This document shows, piece by piece, positions 24,484-33,252 of a DNA stretch of 58,518 nt. Positions within the stretch are counted from its first letter, which is position 1. The number at the start of each line of letters is the position of its first letter. The translations under genes and the position numbers were made by a program. The stretch spans positions 1-58,518 of the forward strand of contig NZ_JARJLT010000038.1 in the NCBI RefSeq assembly GCF_029335315.1, in the 5' to 3' direction. The DNA comes from Pseudomonas citronellolis. GTDB taxonomy: Bacteria; Pseudomonadota; Gammaproteobacteria; Pseudomonadales; Pseudomonadaceae. The notes under the pieces were generated by a model that had not been told where the DNA came from, ran no database searches, and saw only the letters and a list, made by a program, of their open reading frames with translations.

Positions 24484-25467
24484 ATGCGCGCCATGCTGCT
24501 CGAACAGGTGGGCCAGCCGCTGCGACTGCGCGAGCTGCCCGTGCCGCAACCCGGTCCCGCCGAGCTGCGCGTGCGCGTGGCGGCGTGCGGGGTGTGCCGT
24601 ACCGATCTGCACGTGGTCGACGGCGAACTGCCGGCGGCGCCGCTGCCGGTGATCCCCGGTCACGAGATCGTCGGCTATGTCGATGCGCTGGGCGCGGAGG
24701 TCGAGGGCTTCGTCCTCGGCCAGCGAGTCGGCGTGCCTTGGCTGGGGCACACCTGCGGCCAGTGCCCGGCCTGTACCCAGGGCCGGGAAAACCTCTGCGA
24801 GGCGCCGCAGTTCACCGGCTATACCCGACCGGGCGGCTACGCCGAATACGTGGTGGCCGACGCGCGCTTCACCTTCGCCCTGGGCGAGGAAGGTGACGAC
24901 GCGGCGTTGGCGCCGCTGCTCTGTGCTGGGCTGATCGGCTGGCGTTCGCTGGTCAAGGCCGGCGAGGGCCGTCGTCTGGGGCTCTACGGTTTCGGCGCGG
25001 CGGCGCACATCGTCTTGCAGGTGGCGCGTTGGCAGGGGCGTGAGGTCCACGCCTTCAGCCGCCCCGGCGATCACGCTGCCGAGGCGTTCGCGCGCTCCCT
25101 GGGCGCCGCCTGGGCCGGCCCGTCCGACCAGGCACCGCCGCAGCCGCTGGATGCGGCGATCATCTACGCCCCGGCCGGCGAGCTGGTGCCCACTGCCTTG
25201 CGCGCCGTACGCAAGGGGGGGAGGGTGGTATGCGCCGGCATCCACATGAGCGACATTCCGAGCTTCCCCTATTCGATCCTGTGGGGCGAGCGTGAGTTGC
25301 TCTCGGTGGCCAACCTGACCCGCCGCGACGGCCTGGAGTTCTTCCCGGTCGCCGCCCGCGCCGGGGTGCGCACCGAGGTGCGGCGCTACCCGCTGGAGCA
25401 GGCCAACCAGGCGCTGGACGACCTGCGTCACGGTCGCTTCCAGGGGGCGGCGGTGCTGGTGCCGTAA
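24484..25467 (+). CDS. Zinc-dependent alcohol dehydrogenase family protein
   Basis: 327 aa medium-chain dehydrogenase. The catalytic zinc ligands are in AACGVCRTDLH (Cys35) and GHE (His60/Glu61). The structural zinc site is CGQCPACTQGRENLC. The nucleotide-binding glycine motif is LYGFGAAAHIVLQVA, slightly degenerate from GxGxxG. The TGYTRPGGYAEYVVADARF segment is characteristic of the subgroup annotated as zinc-binding alcohol dehydrogenase. It should oxidise alcohols or reduce aldehydes with NAD(P); substrate unknown. GGAGG precedes the ATG. Confidence 0.88.
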   Translation: MRAMLLEQVGQPLRLRELPVPQPGPAELRVRVAACGVCRTDLHVVDGELPAAPLPVIPGHEIVGYVDALGAEVEGFVLGQRVGVPWLGHTCGQCPACTQGRENLCEAPQFTGYTRPGGYAEYVVADARFTFALGEEGDDAALAPLLCAGLIGWRSLVKAGEGRRLGLYGFGAAAHIVLQVARWQGREVHAFSRPGDHAAEAFARSLGAAWAGPSDQAPPQPLDAAIIYAPAGELVPTALRAVRKGGRVVCAGIHMSDIPSFPYSILWGERELLSVANLTRRDGLEFFPVAARAGVRTEVRRYPLEQANQALDDLRHGRFQGAAVLVP

Positions 25468-25491
25468 AGGGCGGAGGCTTGCGCGGAGGCC

Positions 25492-25530
25492 GCTCCTGCG
25501 AGACGCCGTGCCTGTCCGTACGGCAGGAGC
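25492..25530. repeat. REP-type inverted repeat
   Basis: GCTCCTGC (25492-25499) and GCAGGAGC (25523-25530) bracket GAGACGCCGTGCC...CGTACG. This is a degraded REP pair downstream of the alcohol dehydrogenase. Confidence 0.55.
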
Positions 25531-25621
25531 AACTGTTTACCGACTGCGCCGAGGGGCTTTTCCCCGGATGGATTGAGCTTGCGATACCCATCGGATCATG
25601 GCGATGGGGTTGCCAGGGAGC

Positions 25622-25644
25622 GCAGGAGCGGGCTTGTCCGCGAT
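25622..25644. repeat. Single REP half-site
   Basis: GGAGCGCAGGAGCGGGCTTG is followed by TCCGCGATAGCCG, the classic Pseudomonas REP core. It lies just downstream of the membrane protein gene on the minus strand. Confidence 0.55.
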
Positions 25645-25661
25645 AGCCGGAGGCTCCGGCG

Positions 25662-26663
25662 CTAGGCGTCGCGGTTGCGCAGGCCGATCAGGCGGCGCAG
25701 CAGCGGGCGCCCGGCCATCAGCGCGAACACCGGTGCGCCGGCCACCAGGTAGAAATAGTAGGTCACCACCCGCCAGATCAGGATGGCCGCGGCCGCCGTC
25801 GGCTTGCCCACCAGCGGGCTGAGCAGCGCCAGCGAGGTCAACTCGGTGCCGCCGGCGCCGCCGGGCAGCAGCGTGGCCAGGCCGGCGGCCAGGGACAGCA
25901 GCTGGATCAGGAAGGTCCAGGCCCAGTGCAGCTCCACGCCCATGGCCAGCAGGATCATGTAGAGCACCGAGAAGCGCAGCAGCCAGTGGCAGCTGGTGAG
26001 CAGGAACACCAGCAGCAGGCGCCGGCGCGGTTGCTTGAGGCTGGTGACGATGCTGTCGCGGAAGTGCAGCAGCTTGCGCGCCCAGTGCAGGCGCCGCCGC
26101 GGGCCGACGCCCAGGCGCGCCAGCAGGCGGCCGTTGGCGCGGATCACCCGGCGCTGGAAGCGCGCCAGCAGCACCACGCCGGCCAGGATGCCGCCGAGCA
26201 GCACCGCGCTGACCAGCAGCGAGGCTTCCAGGCTCGGGCTCAGGCTGTGCGACAGCGTGTAGCAGAGCACCACCAGCAGCGCGCTGAGGAAGAACAGCAG
26301 GTCGCTCAGTTGGTCGACCGCGAAGATCGCGCTGCTCTGCGCCGGGCGCAGGCCGCGGCGGGCCAGCAGGGCCATCAGGGTCAGCGGCGCGCCGCTGCCG
26401 CCGGGGGTGGCGTAGAAGGCGAACTCCGAGGCCATGACGATGCCGATCGACTGGCGCTGGCTCAGCGGGCCGGCGCGTCCGGCGAGCAGCACGCGCAGCT
26501 TCTGGGCGTTGATCAGCCAGCACAGCAGGATCATGCCGAGCATCAGCAGCAGGCTGTCCAACGGGTAGCTGGCCAGCTGCGCGAGCATCGGCCGGCCGCC
26601 CAGCACCAGCGGCACCAGCGAGGCGCCGAGCAGGGCCACCAGCAACCACCAGGCGCGGCTCAT
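25662..26663 (-). CDS. Lysylphosphatidylglycerol synthase TM-region (UPF0104/flippase-like) membrane protein
   Basis: 333 aa with about eight hydrophobic segments (4-22, 34-50, 73-90, 110-135, 145-168, 215-245, 250-270, 287-312). The family signature is ATPGGSGAPLTLMALL near residue 90 and AAGLATLLPGGAGGTELTSLALL near 265, which resemble the flippase part of MprF. No aminoacyltransferase domain is attached. Such stand-alone proteins are suspected lipid or polyprenol flippases; the cargo is unknown. The gene starts ATGAGCCGCGCCTGGTGG, with CCGGAGCG upstream. Confidence 0.85.
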   Translation of the reverse strand: MSRAWWLLVALLGASLVPLVLGGRPMLAQLASYPLDSLLLMLGMILLCWLINAQKLRVLLAGRAGPLSQRQSIGIVMASEFAFYATPGGSGAPLTLMALLARRGLRPAQSSAIFAVDQLSDLLFFLSALLVVLCYTLSHSLSPSLEASLLVSAVLLGGILAGVVLLARFQRRVIRANGRLLARLGVGPRRRLHWARKLLHFRDSIVTSLKQPRRRLLLVFLLTSCHWLLRFSVLYMILLAMGVELHWAWTFLIQLLSLAAGLATLLPGGAGGTELTSLALLSPLVGKPTAAAAILIWRVVTYYFYLVAGAPVFALMAGRPLLRRLIGLRNRDA

Positions 26664-26823
26664 GGACGCGCTCCGGGGAGTTTGGATGCCAGCGCCGGCG
26701 TGGGCCGGCGCGGGATATGACTACGGGCAGAAATGACCTTTACCTCCAGTGCCGTGCGCTTCCAACGGGTGTGGACTGCCGTGGGCGGCGGGCGTTCGAC
26801 ACAATCAGGGGCGGTTGAGGCGC

Positions 26824-26852
26824 GCGCCCCGTCCCGTGAAGGGCCGGGGCGC
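26824..26852 (-). terminator. Possible terminator hairpin after uraA
   Basis: GCGCCCCG-T-CCC-GTGAA-GGG-C-CGGGGCGC is a very stable stem 7 bp beyond the uraA stop. No T-tract follows on the minus strand, so intrinsic termination is uncertain. Confidence 0.4.
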
Positions 26853-26858
26853 TCCGGC

Positions 26859-28148
26859 TCACTGTGACTCGCCCTCGTTGGCGCTTTCGTCCAGCGCCTT
26901 GTTCTGCCAGCCTTCCTCGCCGGGCAGGATCAGGTTGAGGATGATCGCGACGATGGCGCACAGGGCGATGCCCTTCAGGCCGAAGTCGTCCGGGCCGGTG
27001 CCCGAGCCGATCAACACGCCGCCGATGCCGAACACCAGGGTCACCGAGACGATGCACAGGTTGCGCGCCTGCGACAGGTCGGTCTTGTGGCGGATCAGGG
27101 TGTTCATGCCCACCGAGGCGATGGTGCCGAACAGCAGGCAGAGGATGCCGCCCATCACCGGGACCGGGATGCTCTGCAGGATGGCGCCGAACTTGCCGAT
27201 GAAGGCCAGGCCGATGGCGAACACCGCCGCCCAGGTCATGATCTTCGGGTTGTAGTTCTTGGTCAGCATCACCGCGCCGGTGACTTCCGCGTAGGTGGTG
27301 TTCGGCGGGCCGCCGAACAGGCCGGCGGCGGAGGTGGCGATGCCGTCGCCGAGCAGGGTGCGGTGCAGGCCGGGGGTCTTCAGGTAGTTCTTGCCGGTCA
27401 CCCCGCCGACGGCGATGACCCCGCCGATGTGCTCGATGGCCGGGGCCAGGGCCACCGGGACGATGAACAGGATGGCCTGCCAGTTGAACTCCGGCGTGGT
27501 GAACTTCGGCAGCTCCAGCCAGGGCGCGGCGGCGATCTTGGCGATGTCGACGACGCCGAACGCCAGCGACAGCGCATAGCCCACCAGCACGCCGCTGATG
27601 ATCGGCACCAGGCGCAGCATGCCCTTGCCGAATACCGCGACTATCAGGGTGGTGACCAGCGCCGGCATGGAGATCAGCATGGCGGTGCGGTACGGGATCA
27701 GCTCGGTGCCGTCGCCGGCCTTGCCCATGGCCATGTTGGCGGCGATCGGCGCCATGGCCAGGCCGATGGAGATGATCACCGGGCCGATCACCACCGGCGG
27801 CAGCAGGCGGTCGATGAAGCCGGTGCCCTTGATCTTCACCGCCAGGCCCAGGAAGGTGTAGACGAAGCCGGCGGCGACCACCCCGCCCATGGTCGCGGCC
27901 AGGCCGAACTGGCCCTTGGCGAGGATGATCGGGGTGATGAAGGCGAAGCTGGAGGCCAGGAACACCGGTACCTGGCGCCCGGTCACCAGTTGGAACATGA
28001 GGGTCCCGAAGCCGGCGGTGAACAGCGCCACGTTCGGGTCCAGCCCGGTGATCAGCGGCATCAGCACCAGCGCGCCGAAGGCTACGAAGAGCATCTGCGC
28101 GCCGGAGATCACCTGACGCCAGAGCGGCTCGTTGAATTCATCGGCCAT
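26859..28148 (-). CDS. uraA: Uracil permease (NCS2 family)
   Basis: 429 aa with about 14 membrane segments, the size and topology of UraA. The NCS2 signatures are visible: VALAPAIEHIGGVIAVGGVTGKN (helix 8, with the substrate-binding Glu in EHIG) and DGIATSAAGLFGGPPNTTYAEVTGAVMLTKNYNP (helix 10 region). It imports uracil by proton symport. The start lies 3 bp after the stop codon of upp, so uptake and phosphoribosylation are encoded in one operon. Confidence 0.94.
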   Translation of the reverse strand: MADEFNEPLWRQVISGAQMLFVAFGALVLMPLITGLDPNVALFTAGFGTLMFQLVTGRQVPVFLASSFAFITPIILAKGQFGLAATMGGVVAAGFVYTFLGLAVKIKGTGFIDRLLPPVVIGPVIISIGLAMAPIAANMAMGKAGDGTELIPYRTAMLISMPALVTTLIVAVFGKGMLRLVPIISGVLVGYALSLAFGVVDIAKIAAAPWLELPKFTTPEFNWQAILFIVPVALAPAIEHIGGVIAVGGVTGKNYLKTPGLHRTLLGDGIATSAAGLFGGPPNTTYAEVTGAVMLTKNYNPKIMTWAAVFAIGLAFIGKFGAILQSIPVPVMGGILCLLFGTIASVGMNTLIRHKTDLSQARNLCIVSVTLVFGIGGVLIGSGTGPDDFGLKGIALCAIVAIILNLILPGEEGWQNKALDESANEGESQ

Positions 28149-28151
28149 GGA

Positions 28152-28790
28152 TCAGGTGTCCTTCTGCTTGGTGCCGAAGATCTTGTCACCGGCGTCGCCC
28201 AGGCCGGGAATGATGTAGCCGTGCTGGTTCAGGCCCTGGTCGATCGAGGCGGTATAGATGGTGACGTCCGGGTGGGCGTCGGCGACCGCCTTGATGCCTT
28301 CCGGCGCGGCCACCAGGACCATCGCGCGGATGTCCTTGCAACCGGCCTTCTTCAGCAGGTTGATGGTGGCGACCATGGAGCCGCCGGTGGCCAGCATCGG
28401 GTCGATGATCAGCGAGCGGCGCTCGGCGATGTCCGGCGCCAGCTTTTCCAGGTAGGTGTGCGCTTCCAGGGTTTCCTCGTTGCGCGCCACGCCCACGGCG
28501 CTGACCTTGGCCCCCGGGATCAGGGTGAGCACGCCGTCGAGCATGCCGATACCGGCGCGCAGGATCGGCACCACGGTGATCTTCTTGCCGGCGATCTTCT
28601 CCACCTGCACCGGGCCGGCCCAGCCGGGAATCTCGTAGAATTCCAGCGGCAGGTCGGCGGTCGCTTCGTAGGTCAGCAGGGCGCCGACTTCCTGGGCCAG
28701 CTCGCGGAAATTCTTGGTGCTGATATCGTGGCGGCGCATCAGTCCGATCTTGTGGCGGATCAGGGGATGGCGAATCTCGTGCACGGGCAT
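28152..28790 (-). CDS. upp: Uracil phosphoribosyltransferase
   Basis: 212 aa. It converts uracil and PRPP to UMP. The PRPP loop is [16 protein letters not shown], and the uracil-binding C-terminal segment is [29 protein letters not shown]. The N-terminus [20 protein letters not shown] matches the family, so the ATG at 28790 is used although the frame stays open far upstream. It is divergent from a purine-type phosphoribosyltransferase gene 214 bp away. First gene of upp-uraA. Confidence 0.96.
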   Translation of the reverse strand: MPVHEIRHPLIRHKIGLMRRHDISTKNFRELAQEVGALLTYEATADLPLEFYEIPGWAGPVQVEKIAGKKITVVPILRAGIGMLDGVLTLIPGAKVSAVGVARNEETLEAHTYLEKLAPDIAERRSLIIDPMLATGGSMVATINLLKKAGCKDIRAMVLVAAPEGIKAVADAHPDVTIYTASIDQGLNQHGYIIPGLGDAGDKIFGTKQKDT

Positions 28791-29004
28791 GGGCGGGGTC
28801 TCCGGGTGGGGCTGGCAAAAAATTGCGGTAGCGTAATGCATCTTAGGGGCAGTTGGCAGTTGCCGCGCGAAAAAGCGCCGCTGAAAAATGCCTGCACATT
28901 CGGGCTGACCTGGGGCAGGATTGTCTGCGTCTTTCGTCCGCCAGCACTTGCCCCAGGGCAGTCGGATGAGTACCTTTGCGCACTTTTTCCGGGAGAGCCC
29001 GCCA

Positions 29005-29562
29005 ATGTCCGTCGATCTCGCGCATATCCGCCAAGTCATGGCCGAAGCCGACTGCCTGTACAACGACGCCGAAGTGGACGCCGCCATCGGCCGCGTCGCC
29101 GAGTCGATCAACGCTGAGCTGGCCGAACGCAACCCGGTAGTCTTCTGCGTGATGAACGGCGGCCTGATCTTCTCCGGCAAGCTGCTGCCGAAGCTGAACT
29201 TCCCGCTGGAACTGTCCTACCTGCACGCCACCCGCTACCGCAACGAAACCACCGGCGGCGAGCTGTTCTGGAAGGCCAAGCCGGAAATCTCCTTCATCGA
29301 CCGCGACGTGCTGATCGTCGACGACATCCTCGACGAGGGCCATACCCTGTCGGCGATCATCGACTTCTGCCGCCACGCCGGCGCCCGCGAAGTGCACACC
29401 GCGGTGCTGATCGACAAGGACCACGACCGCAAGGCGCGCCCGGACCTGAAGGCCAACTACGTCGGCCTGTCCTGCGTGGACCGCTACATCTTCGGCTACG
29501 GCATGGACTACAAGGGCTACTGGCGCAACGCGCCGGGCATCTTCGCGGTCAAGGGGCTCTGA
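29005..29562 (+). CDS. Hypoxanthine-guanine phosphoribosyltransferase-like protein
   Basis: 185 aa from the ATG at 29005, which has GGGAGAG 7 bp upstream; longer in-frame starts lack a ribosome site. The PRPP-binding motif [18 protein letters not shown] and the N-terminal [33 protein letters not shown] fit type I phosphoribosyltransferases of the hypoxanthine/guanine group. The C-terminus [34 protein letters not shown] is the purine hood region. It salvages purine bases to nucleoside monophosphates. Divergent from upp-uraA. Followed after 3 bp by the cupin gene, so they form an operon. Confidence 0.9.
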   Translation: MSVDLAHIRQVMAEADCLYNDAEVDAAIGRVAESINAELAERNPVVFCVMNGGLIFSGKLLPKLNFPLELSYLHATRYRNETTGGELFWKAKPEISFIDRDVLIVDDILDEGHTLSAIIDFCRHAGAREVHTAVLIDKDHDRKARPDLKANYVGLSCVDRYIFGYGMDYKGYWRNAPGIFAVKGL

Positions 29563-29565
29563 GCC

Positions 29566-30039
29566 ATGGCCGCGCCGCGCTTCCTCGACCAGGCCCTGTT
29601 CGCCGAGCTGTCCGGGAAGGCGGCCGCCAGCCCGCGCCTGCGCCAGCACCACAACCTGCACGAGCAGAACGAGCCGTGTAATCGCCTGCTCAACGCGCTG
29701 CAGCCGGACACCTATATCCAGCCGCACTGCCACCGCGACCCGAACAAGGCCGAGAGCATCATCGTGCTCCGGGGCCGTCTGGGTCTGCTGGTGTTCTCCG
29801 CGGCCGGCGAACTGCTTGCCACCCGCGAGCTCTCGCCCGCCGGCGACTGCGCCGGCGTCGACCTGCCGCCGGGCACCTTCCACGCCCTGGTGGCGCTGGA
29901 GCCGGACAGCCTGATGTTCGAATGCAAGGCCGGCCCCTACCAACTGCTGGCCGACGACGAGCGCGGCGCCTGGGCGCCGCGTGAAGGCGAGGCGGGCACC
30001 GGCGAGTACCTGGCCTGGATGCGGGCGCAGTTCCCGTAG
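29566..30039 (+). CDS. WbuC family cupin-fold metalloprotein
   Basis: 157 aa. The WbuC signature is present: SPRLRQHHNLHEQNEPCNRLLNALQPDTYIQPHCHRDPNKAESIIVLRGRLGLLVF, in which PHCHRDPNKAE supplies His and Glu ligands of a cupin metal site, with a later His in PGTFHALVALEPDSLMFECKAGPY. Members are found in polysaccharide clusters and as stand-alone genes; the reaction is not established. The gene follows the phosphoribosyltransferase by 3 bp. Its TAG stop (30037-30039) is part of the GTAGGGCG end of a repeat element, so the C-terminal residues Phe-Pro abut the repeat exactly. Confidence 0.88.
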   Translation: MAAPRFLDQALFAELSGKAAASPRLRQHHNLHEQNEPCNRLLNALQPDTYIQPHCHRDPNKAESIIVLRGRLGLLVFSAAGELLATRELSPAGDCAGVDLPPGTFHALVALEPDSLMFECKAGPYQLLADDERGAWAPREGEAGTGEYLAWMRAQFP

Positions 30040-30120
30040 GGCGAATAACCGTTCGCGGTTATTCGCCGGCGTCCCGGCGCGGCGAAACGGCGGATAGCGC
30101 TGGCGCGTTATGCGCCCTGC
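30036..30120. repeat. Two-hairpin repeat element, copy 7
   Basis: GTAGGGCGAATAACCG-TTCG-CGGTTATTCGCC forms the left hairpin, a spacer of about 24 bp follows, then GGCGGATAGCGCTGGCGCG...TTATGCGCCCTGC. The paired change GAATAAC/GTTATTC in the left stem is compensatory: the hairpin is preserved although the sequence differs from copy 2. The left end carries the stop codon of the cupin gene. Confidence 0.85.
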
Positions 30121-30137
30121 GTACACATCGGCCTGTG

Positions 30138-30164
30138 TCGATGCATGCATGCGTCGATATGCAT
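30138..30164 (+). promoter_or_regulatory. Candidate LysR-regulator operator upstream of the aldehyde dehydrogenase
   Basis: Two related boxes, TCGATGCAT (30138-30146) and TCGATATGCAT (30154-30164), lie 63-89 bp before the ATG. The same box occurs twice upstream of the neighbouring lysR gene (32663-32689), suggesting one regulator acts at both promoters. Confidence 0.5.
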
Positions 30165-30226
30165 TTTTACCGATCCATCCCCTGCCTATCCTGCCGACCT
30201 CGCTGAAATCACCCCCCGAGGTCACC

Positions 30227-31651
30227 ATGCGCACCCAGCTCTATATCGACGGCCAATGGCGCGACGCCGCCAGCGGCGCCACCCTGCAGCCGATCAACCC
30301 CGCCACCCGCCAGCCGCTGGAAGCGGTAGCCGCCGCCGGCGCCGCCGAGGTCGACCTGGCCGTGGCCGCCGCCCGTCGCGCCTTCGCCAGCTGGCGTGAA
30401 ACCACCGGCGCCGAGCGCGCCGTCTACCTGCGCGGTTTCGCCGAGCAGCTGGACGCCCGCCGCGAAGCGCTGATCGAGCTGCAGATGCGCGCCAGCGGCA
30501 AGCCGCGCCTGGAGGCGGAGATCGACATCGGCGACGCCATCGCCACCTTCGCCTACTACGCCGAGCTGGCCGCCGGCCTGGATGCCCGGCAGAACGCCGA
30601 AGTGGCCCTGCCCGACGCCGGCTTCCGTTCGCAGACCCGCTTCGAACCGGTGGGCGTGGCCGGGCTGATCGTGCCGTGGAACTTCCCGCTGGTGACCAGC
30701 GCCTGGAAGGTCGCACCGGCCCTGGCCGCCGGCTGCACCGTGGTGCTCAAGCCCTCGGAAATCACCCCGCTGATCGAACTGGCGCTGGGCGAAGTGGCCG
30801 ACGCCATCGGCCTGCCGGCCGGCGTGCTGAACCTGGTGCCGGGCCTGGCCGACGTCGGCGCCGCCATCAGCAGCCACACCGGCATCGACAAGCTGTCCTT
30901 CACCGGCAGCAACGCCGTGGGCCGCAAGGTCATGCAGGCCGCCGCCGCGCGCACCCTGCCGGTGGGCCTGGAGCTGGGCGGCAAGTCGCCGATCCTGGTG
31001 TTCGCCGACACCGACCTGGACGACGCCGTGCAGTGGATCATCGCCGGCGTCTACTGGAACGCCGGGCAGATGTGCTCGGCCACCTCGCGCCTGCTGGTGG
31101 AGGAGAGCATCGCCGACGAACTGCTGGCGCGCCTGAAGGTGGCCGTCGAGGCGCTGCGCATCGGCGACCCGCTGGCCGGCGAGACCGACATGGGCCCGAT
31201 GACCAGCGAGGCGCAGTTCCGCAAGGTGCAGGACTACTTCGCCATCGCCCGCGACGAAGGCCTGGCCTGCCTGACCGGCGGCGAAGTGGGCGAGGGCTGG
31301 TGCATCCAGCCGACCGTCTACACCGACGTGGCGCAAGACAGCCGCCTGTGGCGCGAGGAAATCTTCGGCCCGGTGCTCTGCGTGCGCCGCTTCAGCGACG
31401 AGGCCGACGCCCTGCGCCAGGCCAACGACTGCGACTTCGCCCTGGCCGCCACCGTGGCCAGCGCCGACCTGCAGCGCGCCCAGCGCGTCGCCGAGCGCCT
31501 GGAGGCCGGCCACGTCTGGCTGAACTCGCCGCAGGCGGTGTTCCCGCAGACCTCCTGGGGCGGCGGCAAGGCCAGCGGCATCGGCCGCGAGCTGGGCCCG
31601 TGGGGGCTGTCGGCGTTCCTCGGGATCAAGCACATCACCGCGCCGCGCTAA
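30227..31651 (+). CDS. Aldehyde dehydrogenase (betaine-aldehyde-dehydrogenase-like)
   Basis: 474 aa. It oxidises an aldehyde to the acid with NAD(P). Catalytic residues are intact: Asn152 (VPWNFPL), Glu249 (LELGGKSP) and Cys283 (NAGQMCSA). The NAD-binding FTGSNAVGRKV motif and the C-terminal oligomerisation region are present. The closest general class is betaine or amino-aldehyde dehydrogenases; the substrate is not determined. The start MRTQLYIDGQW at 30227 is chosen as the family N-terminus; CGAGGTCACC precedes it. A convergent LysR gene ends 59 bp downstream, and operator-like boxes are shared between their promoters. Confidence 0.92.
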   Translation: MRTQLYIDGQWRDAASGATLQPINPATRQPLEAVAAAGAAEVDLAVAAARRAFASWRETTGAERAVYLRGFAEQLDARREALIELQMRASGKPRLEAEIDIGDAIATFAYYAELAAGLDARQNAEVALPDAGFRSQTRFEPVGVAGLIVPWNFPLVTSAWKVAPALAAGCTVVLKPSEITPLIELALGEVADAIGLPAGVLNLVPGLADVGAAISSHTGIDKLSFTGSNAVGRKVMQAAAARTLPVGLELGGKSPILVFADTDLDDAVQWIIAGVYWNAGQMCSATSRLLVEESIADELLARLKVAVEALRIGDPLAGETDMGPMTSEAQFRKVQDYFAIARDEGLACLTGGEVGEGWCIQPTVYTDVAQDSRLWREEIFGPVLCVRRFSDEADALRQANDCDFALAATVASADLQRAQRVAERLEAGHVWLNSPQAVFPQTSWGGGKASGIGRELGPWGLSAFLGIKHITAPR

Positions 31652-31659
31652 GGGCGATT

Positions 31660-31684
31660 GCCTGGCCGGTTGCGCCGGTCAGGC
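31660..31684 (+). terminator. Possible hairpin between the aldehyde dehydrogenase and lysR genes
   Basis: GCCTGGCCGG-TTGCG-CCGGTCAGGC gives a 10-bp stem with one G-T pair, in the 59-bp gap between convergent genes. There is no T-tract, so it is only a weak terminator candidate. Confidence 0.35.
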
Positions 31685-31710
31685 CGCTGTCTCCTACGAA
31701 AAACGGGCCG

Positions 31711-32622
31711 TTACGTGGGCGTTTCGCCTGCGCCATGCACGGTGCGGATGTCCTCCACCAGCGCCTGCAGGGCCTGGTTGTGGTGCGCGTCGTCGCGCAG
31801 CAGCAGGCTGTGGCTGATGCCGTAGCCGAACTGTTCGGCCAGCAGCGCGCGCATCTCGCCCAGTTCCACCCAGCGTTGCGCGTAGTGCGTTGGCAGGTAG
31901 CCCAGGTGGCTGCCGGCGCGCACCGCGTGCACCACCGCTTCCATGTTGCTGGCCAGCGCCGTGCTGCGGCGCGGGTCGGCCGGCAGCTGGACGTCGGCCT
32001 GGGCGTAGCCGTACTGCACCCAGGCGCAGGCTTCCAGGTCCTGCTGGCTCGGCGCGGGGTGCTCGAACAGCGGATGGCCGCGCCCGCAGAACACCGCCAC
32101 GCGCTCGCTGTACAGCGGGCTGTAGCGCAGGTTCGGCAGCTGCCGGCCGAAGCAGGCGATGGCCAGGTGCAGCTCGCCGGCCAGCACCTGGCGCTCCAGC
32201 TCGGTGGACGAACCTATCGACAGGTGCAGGCGCACTTCCTGGTCACGCCGGCCGAAGCGCGCCAGGGCGTCGTGGATGCGCGCCTCGGGCAGGGTGGCGA
32301 TGTTGTCGGCGAGACCGAGGCGCAGCTCGCCGACCAGGCGCCCGGCCAGCGACTGCACCTGGTCGCGGAAGTCGCCCAGGGCGGCGAACAGCGCCTGGCT
32401 GTGCTGCAGCACCAGCTCGCCCTTGTCGGTCAGGCGGAAGCCGCTCTTGCCGCGTTCGCACAGGCGGTAGCCCAGGCGCGTTTCCAGGCTGGCGATATGC
32501 GTGCTGATGGTCGACTGGCCCATGCCCAGTTCGCCCTGGGCGGCGGAGAAGCCGCCACAGCGCACCACGCTGGCGAAGATGCGCAGCAGGCGCAGGTCGA
32601 GGTCGGATACGTTGTGCAGCAT
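31711..32622 (-). CDS. LysR-family transcriptional regulator
   Basis: 303 aa. The N-terminal winged helix-turn-helix (DLRLLRIFASVVRCGGFSAAQGELGMGQSTISTHIASLETRLGYRLCERGKSGFRLTDKGELVL) is a typical LysR domain. The substrate-binding domain follows from about residue 90 (GELRLGLADNIATLPEARIHDALARF). It probably controls the convergent aldehyde dehydrogenase gene, because both genes have TCGATGCAT-type boxes upstream of their starts; autoregulation would be usual for this family. The inducer is unknown. Confidence 0.92.
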   Translation of the reverse strand: MLHNVSDLDLRLLRIFASVVRCGGFSAAQGELGMGQSTISTHIASLETRLGYRLCERGKSGFRLTDKGELVLQHSQALFAALGDFRDQVQSLAGRLVGELRLGLADNIATLPEARIHDALARFGRRDQEVRLHLSIGSSTELERQVLAGELHLAIACFGRQLPNLRYSPLYSERVAVFCGRGHPLFEHPAPSQQDLEACAWVQYGYAQADVQLPADPRRSTALASNMEAVVHAVRAGSHLGYLPTHYAQRWVELGEMRALLAEQFGYGISHSLLLRDDAHHNQALQALVEDIRTVHGAGETPT

Positions 32623-32662
32623 GTGGGTTCCTGCATCCGTCCATTGGCATGTGAGTGGGTGA

Positions 32663-32689
32663 ATGCATCAAATCTTATCAATGCATCGA
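32663..32689 (-). promoter_or_regulatory. Candidate LysR autoregulatory operator
   Basis: On the plus strand ATGCATCAA (32663-32671) and ATGCATCGA (32681-32689) form a direct repeat with 18-bp period, 41-67 bp upstream of the lysR start. Read from the minus strand the outer box is TCGATGCAT, identical to the box before the aldehyde dehydrogenase. Confidence 0.5.
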
Positions 32690-32766
32690 CGGCCTCACCA
32701 AGTGCCTGTGCGAGGCTTCGCGGGTGCATGCTAGAGTGCCGGACGAGTTTTGCCGCGGGGTCCGAA

Positions 32767-33252
32767 ATGAAGTTGCGCCACCTGCTTTGCGTTTCCCTCC
32801 TGGCCTGCGCCGGGCCGCTTTGCGCCGCCGACGCCCCGGTAGCCCACGGCCAGTTCCTGCCGCCGGACGACGGCAACCTGCGCGCTGAAGCGCCGGAGCA
32901 GCAGCAACTGCTGCAGGTCACCGAGTACAGCGTGGTGCTGGGCAACCAGCGCCAGTCGAACCAGCAGCCGATTCCGATCACCACGCCGGCGCTGCTGCGC
33001 CTGAAGGGCAAGGCGCTGAACAAGGGCGGTGCGGCGACTCAGGTGCTGATCAGCTTCGACAGCGAAGGCAAGAGCCTGAAGAAGCCCAGCTACGACGCCG
33101 CCAGCCGCACCCTCAGCCTGTCCTATCCGGCCGCTTCCTACACCCAGCTGCTCGACCTGCTGCGCCACGGCCCGGTCTACTGCCAGTTCCTCAGCTACCC
33201 CAACGGCCACGTCTGGGCCGACCTGCACAGCGGCGCGGTGCGCGTGCGTTGA
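32767..33252 (+). CDS. Conserved-looking periplasmic protein, unknown function
   Basis: 161 aa. The signal peptide MKLRHLLCVSLLACAGPLCAADAP has a likely cleavage after CAA. The mature protein has no family I can name. It begins with a flexible region (HGQFLPPDDGNLRAEAPEQQQLLQ), followed by a probable beta-rich domain (ITTPALLRLKGKALNKGGAATQVLISFDSEGKSLKKPSYDAASRTLSLSYPAASYTQLLDLLRHGPVYCQFLSYPNGHVWADLHSGAVRVR). One Cys remains in the mature part. A possible -10 (TAGAGT) lies about 32 bp upstream. A long open frame in the same phase upstream is a shadow of other genes. Confidence 0.75.
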   Translation: MKLRHLLCVSLLACAGPLCAADAPVAHGQFLPPDDGNLRAEAPEQQQLLQVTEYSVVLGNQRQSNQQPIPITTPALLRLKGKALNKGGAATQVLISFDSEGKSLKKPSYDAASRTLSLSYPAASYTQLLDLLRHGPVYCQFLSYPNGHVWADLHSGAVRVR

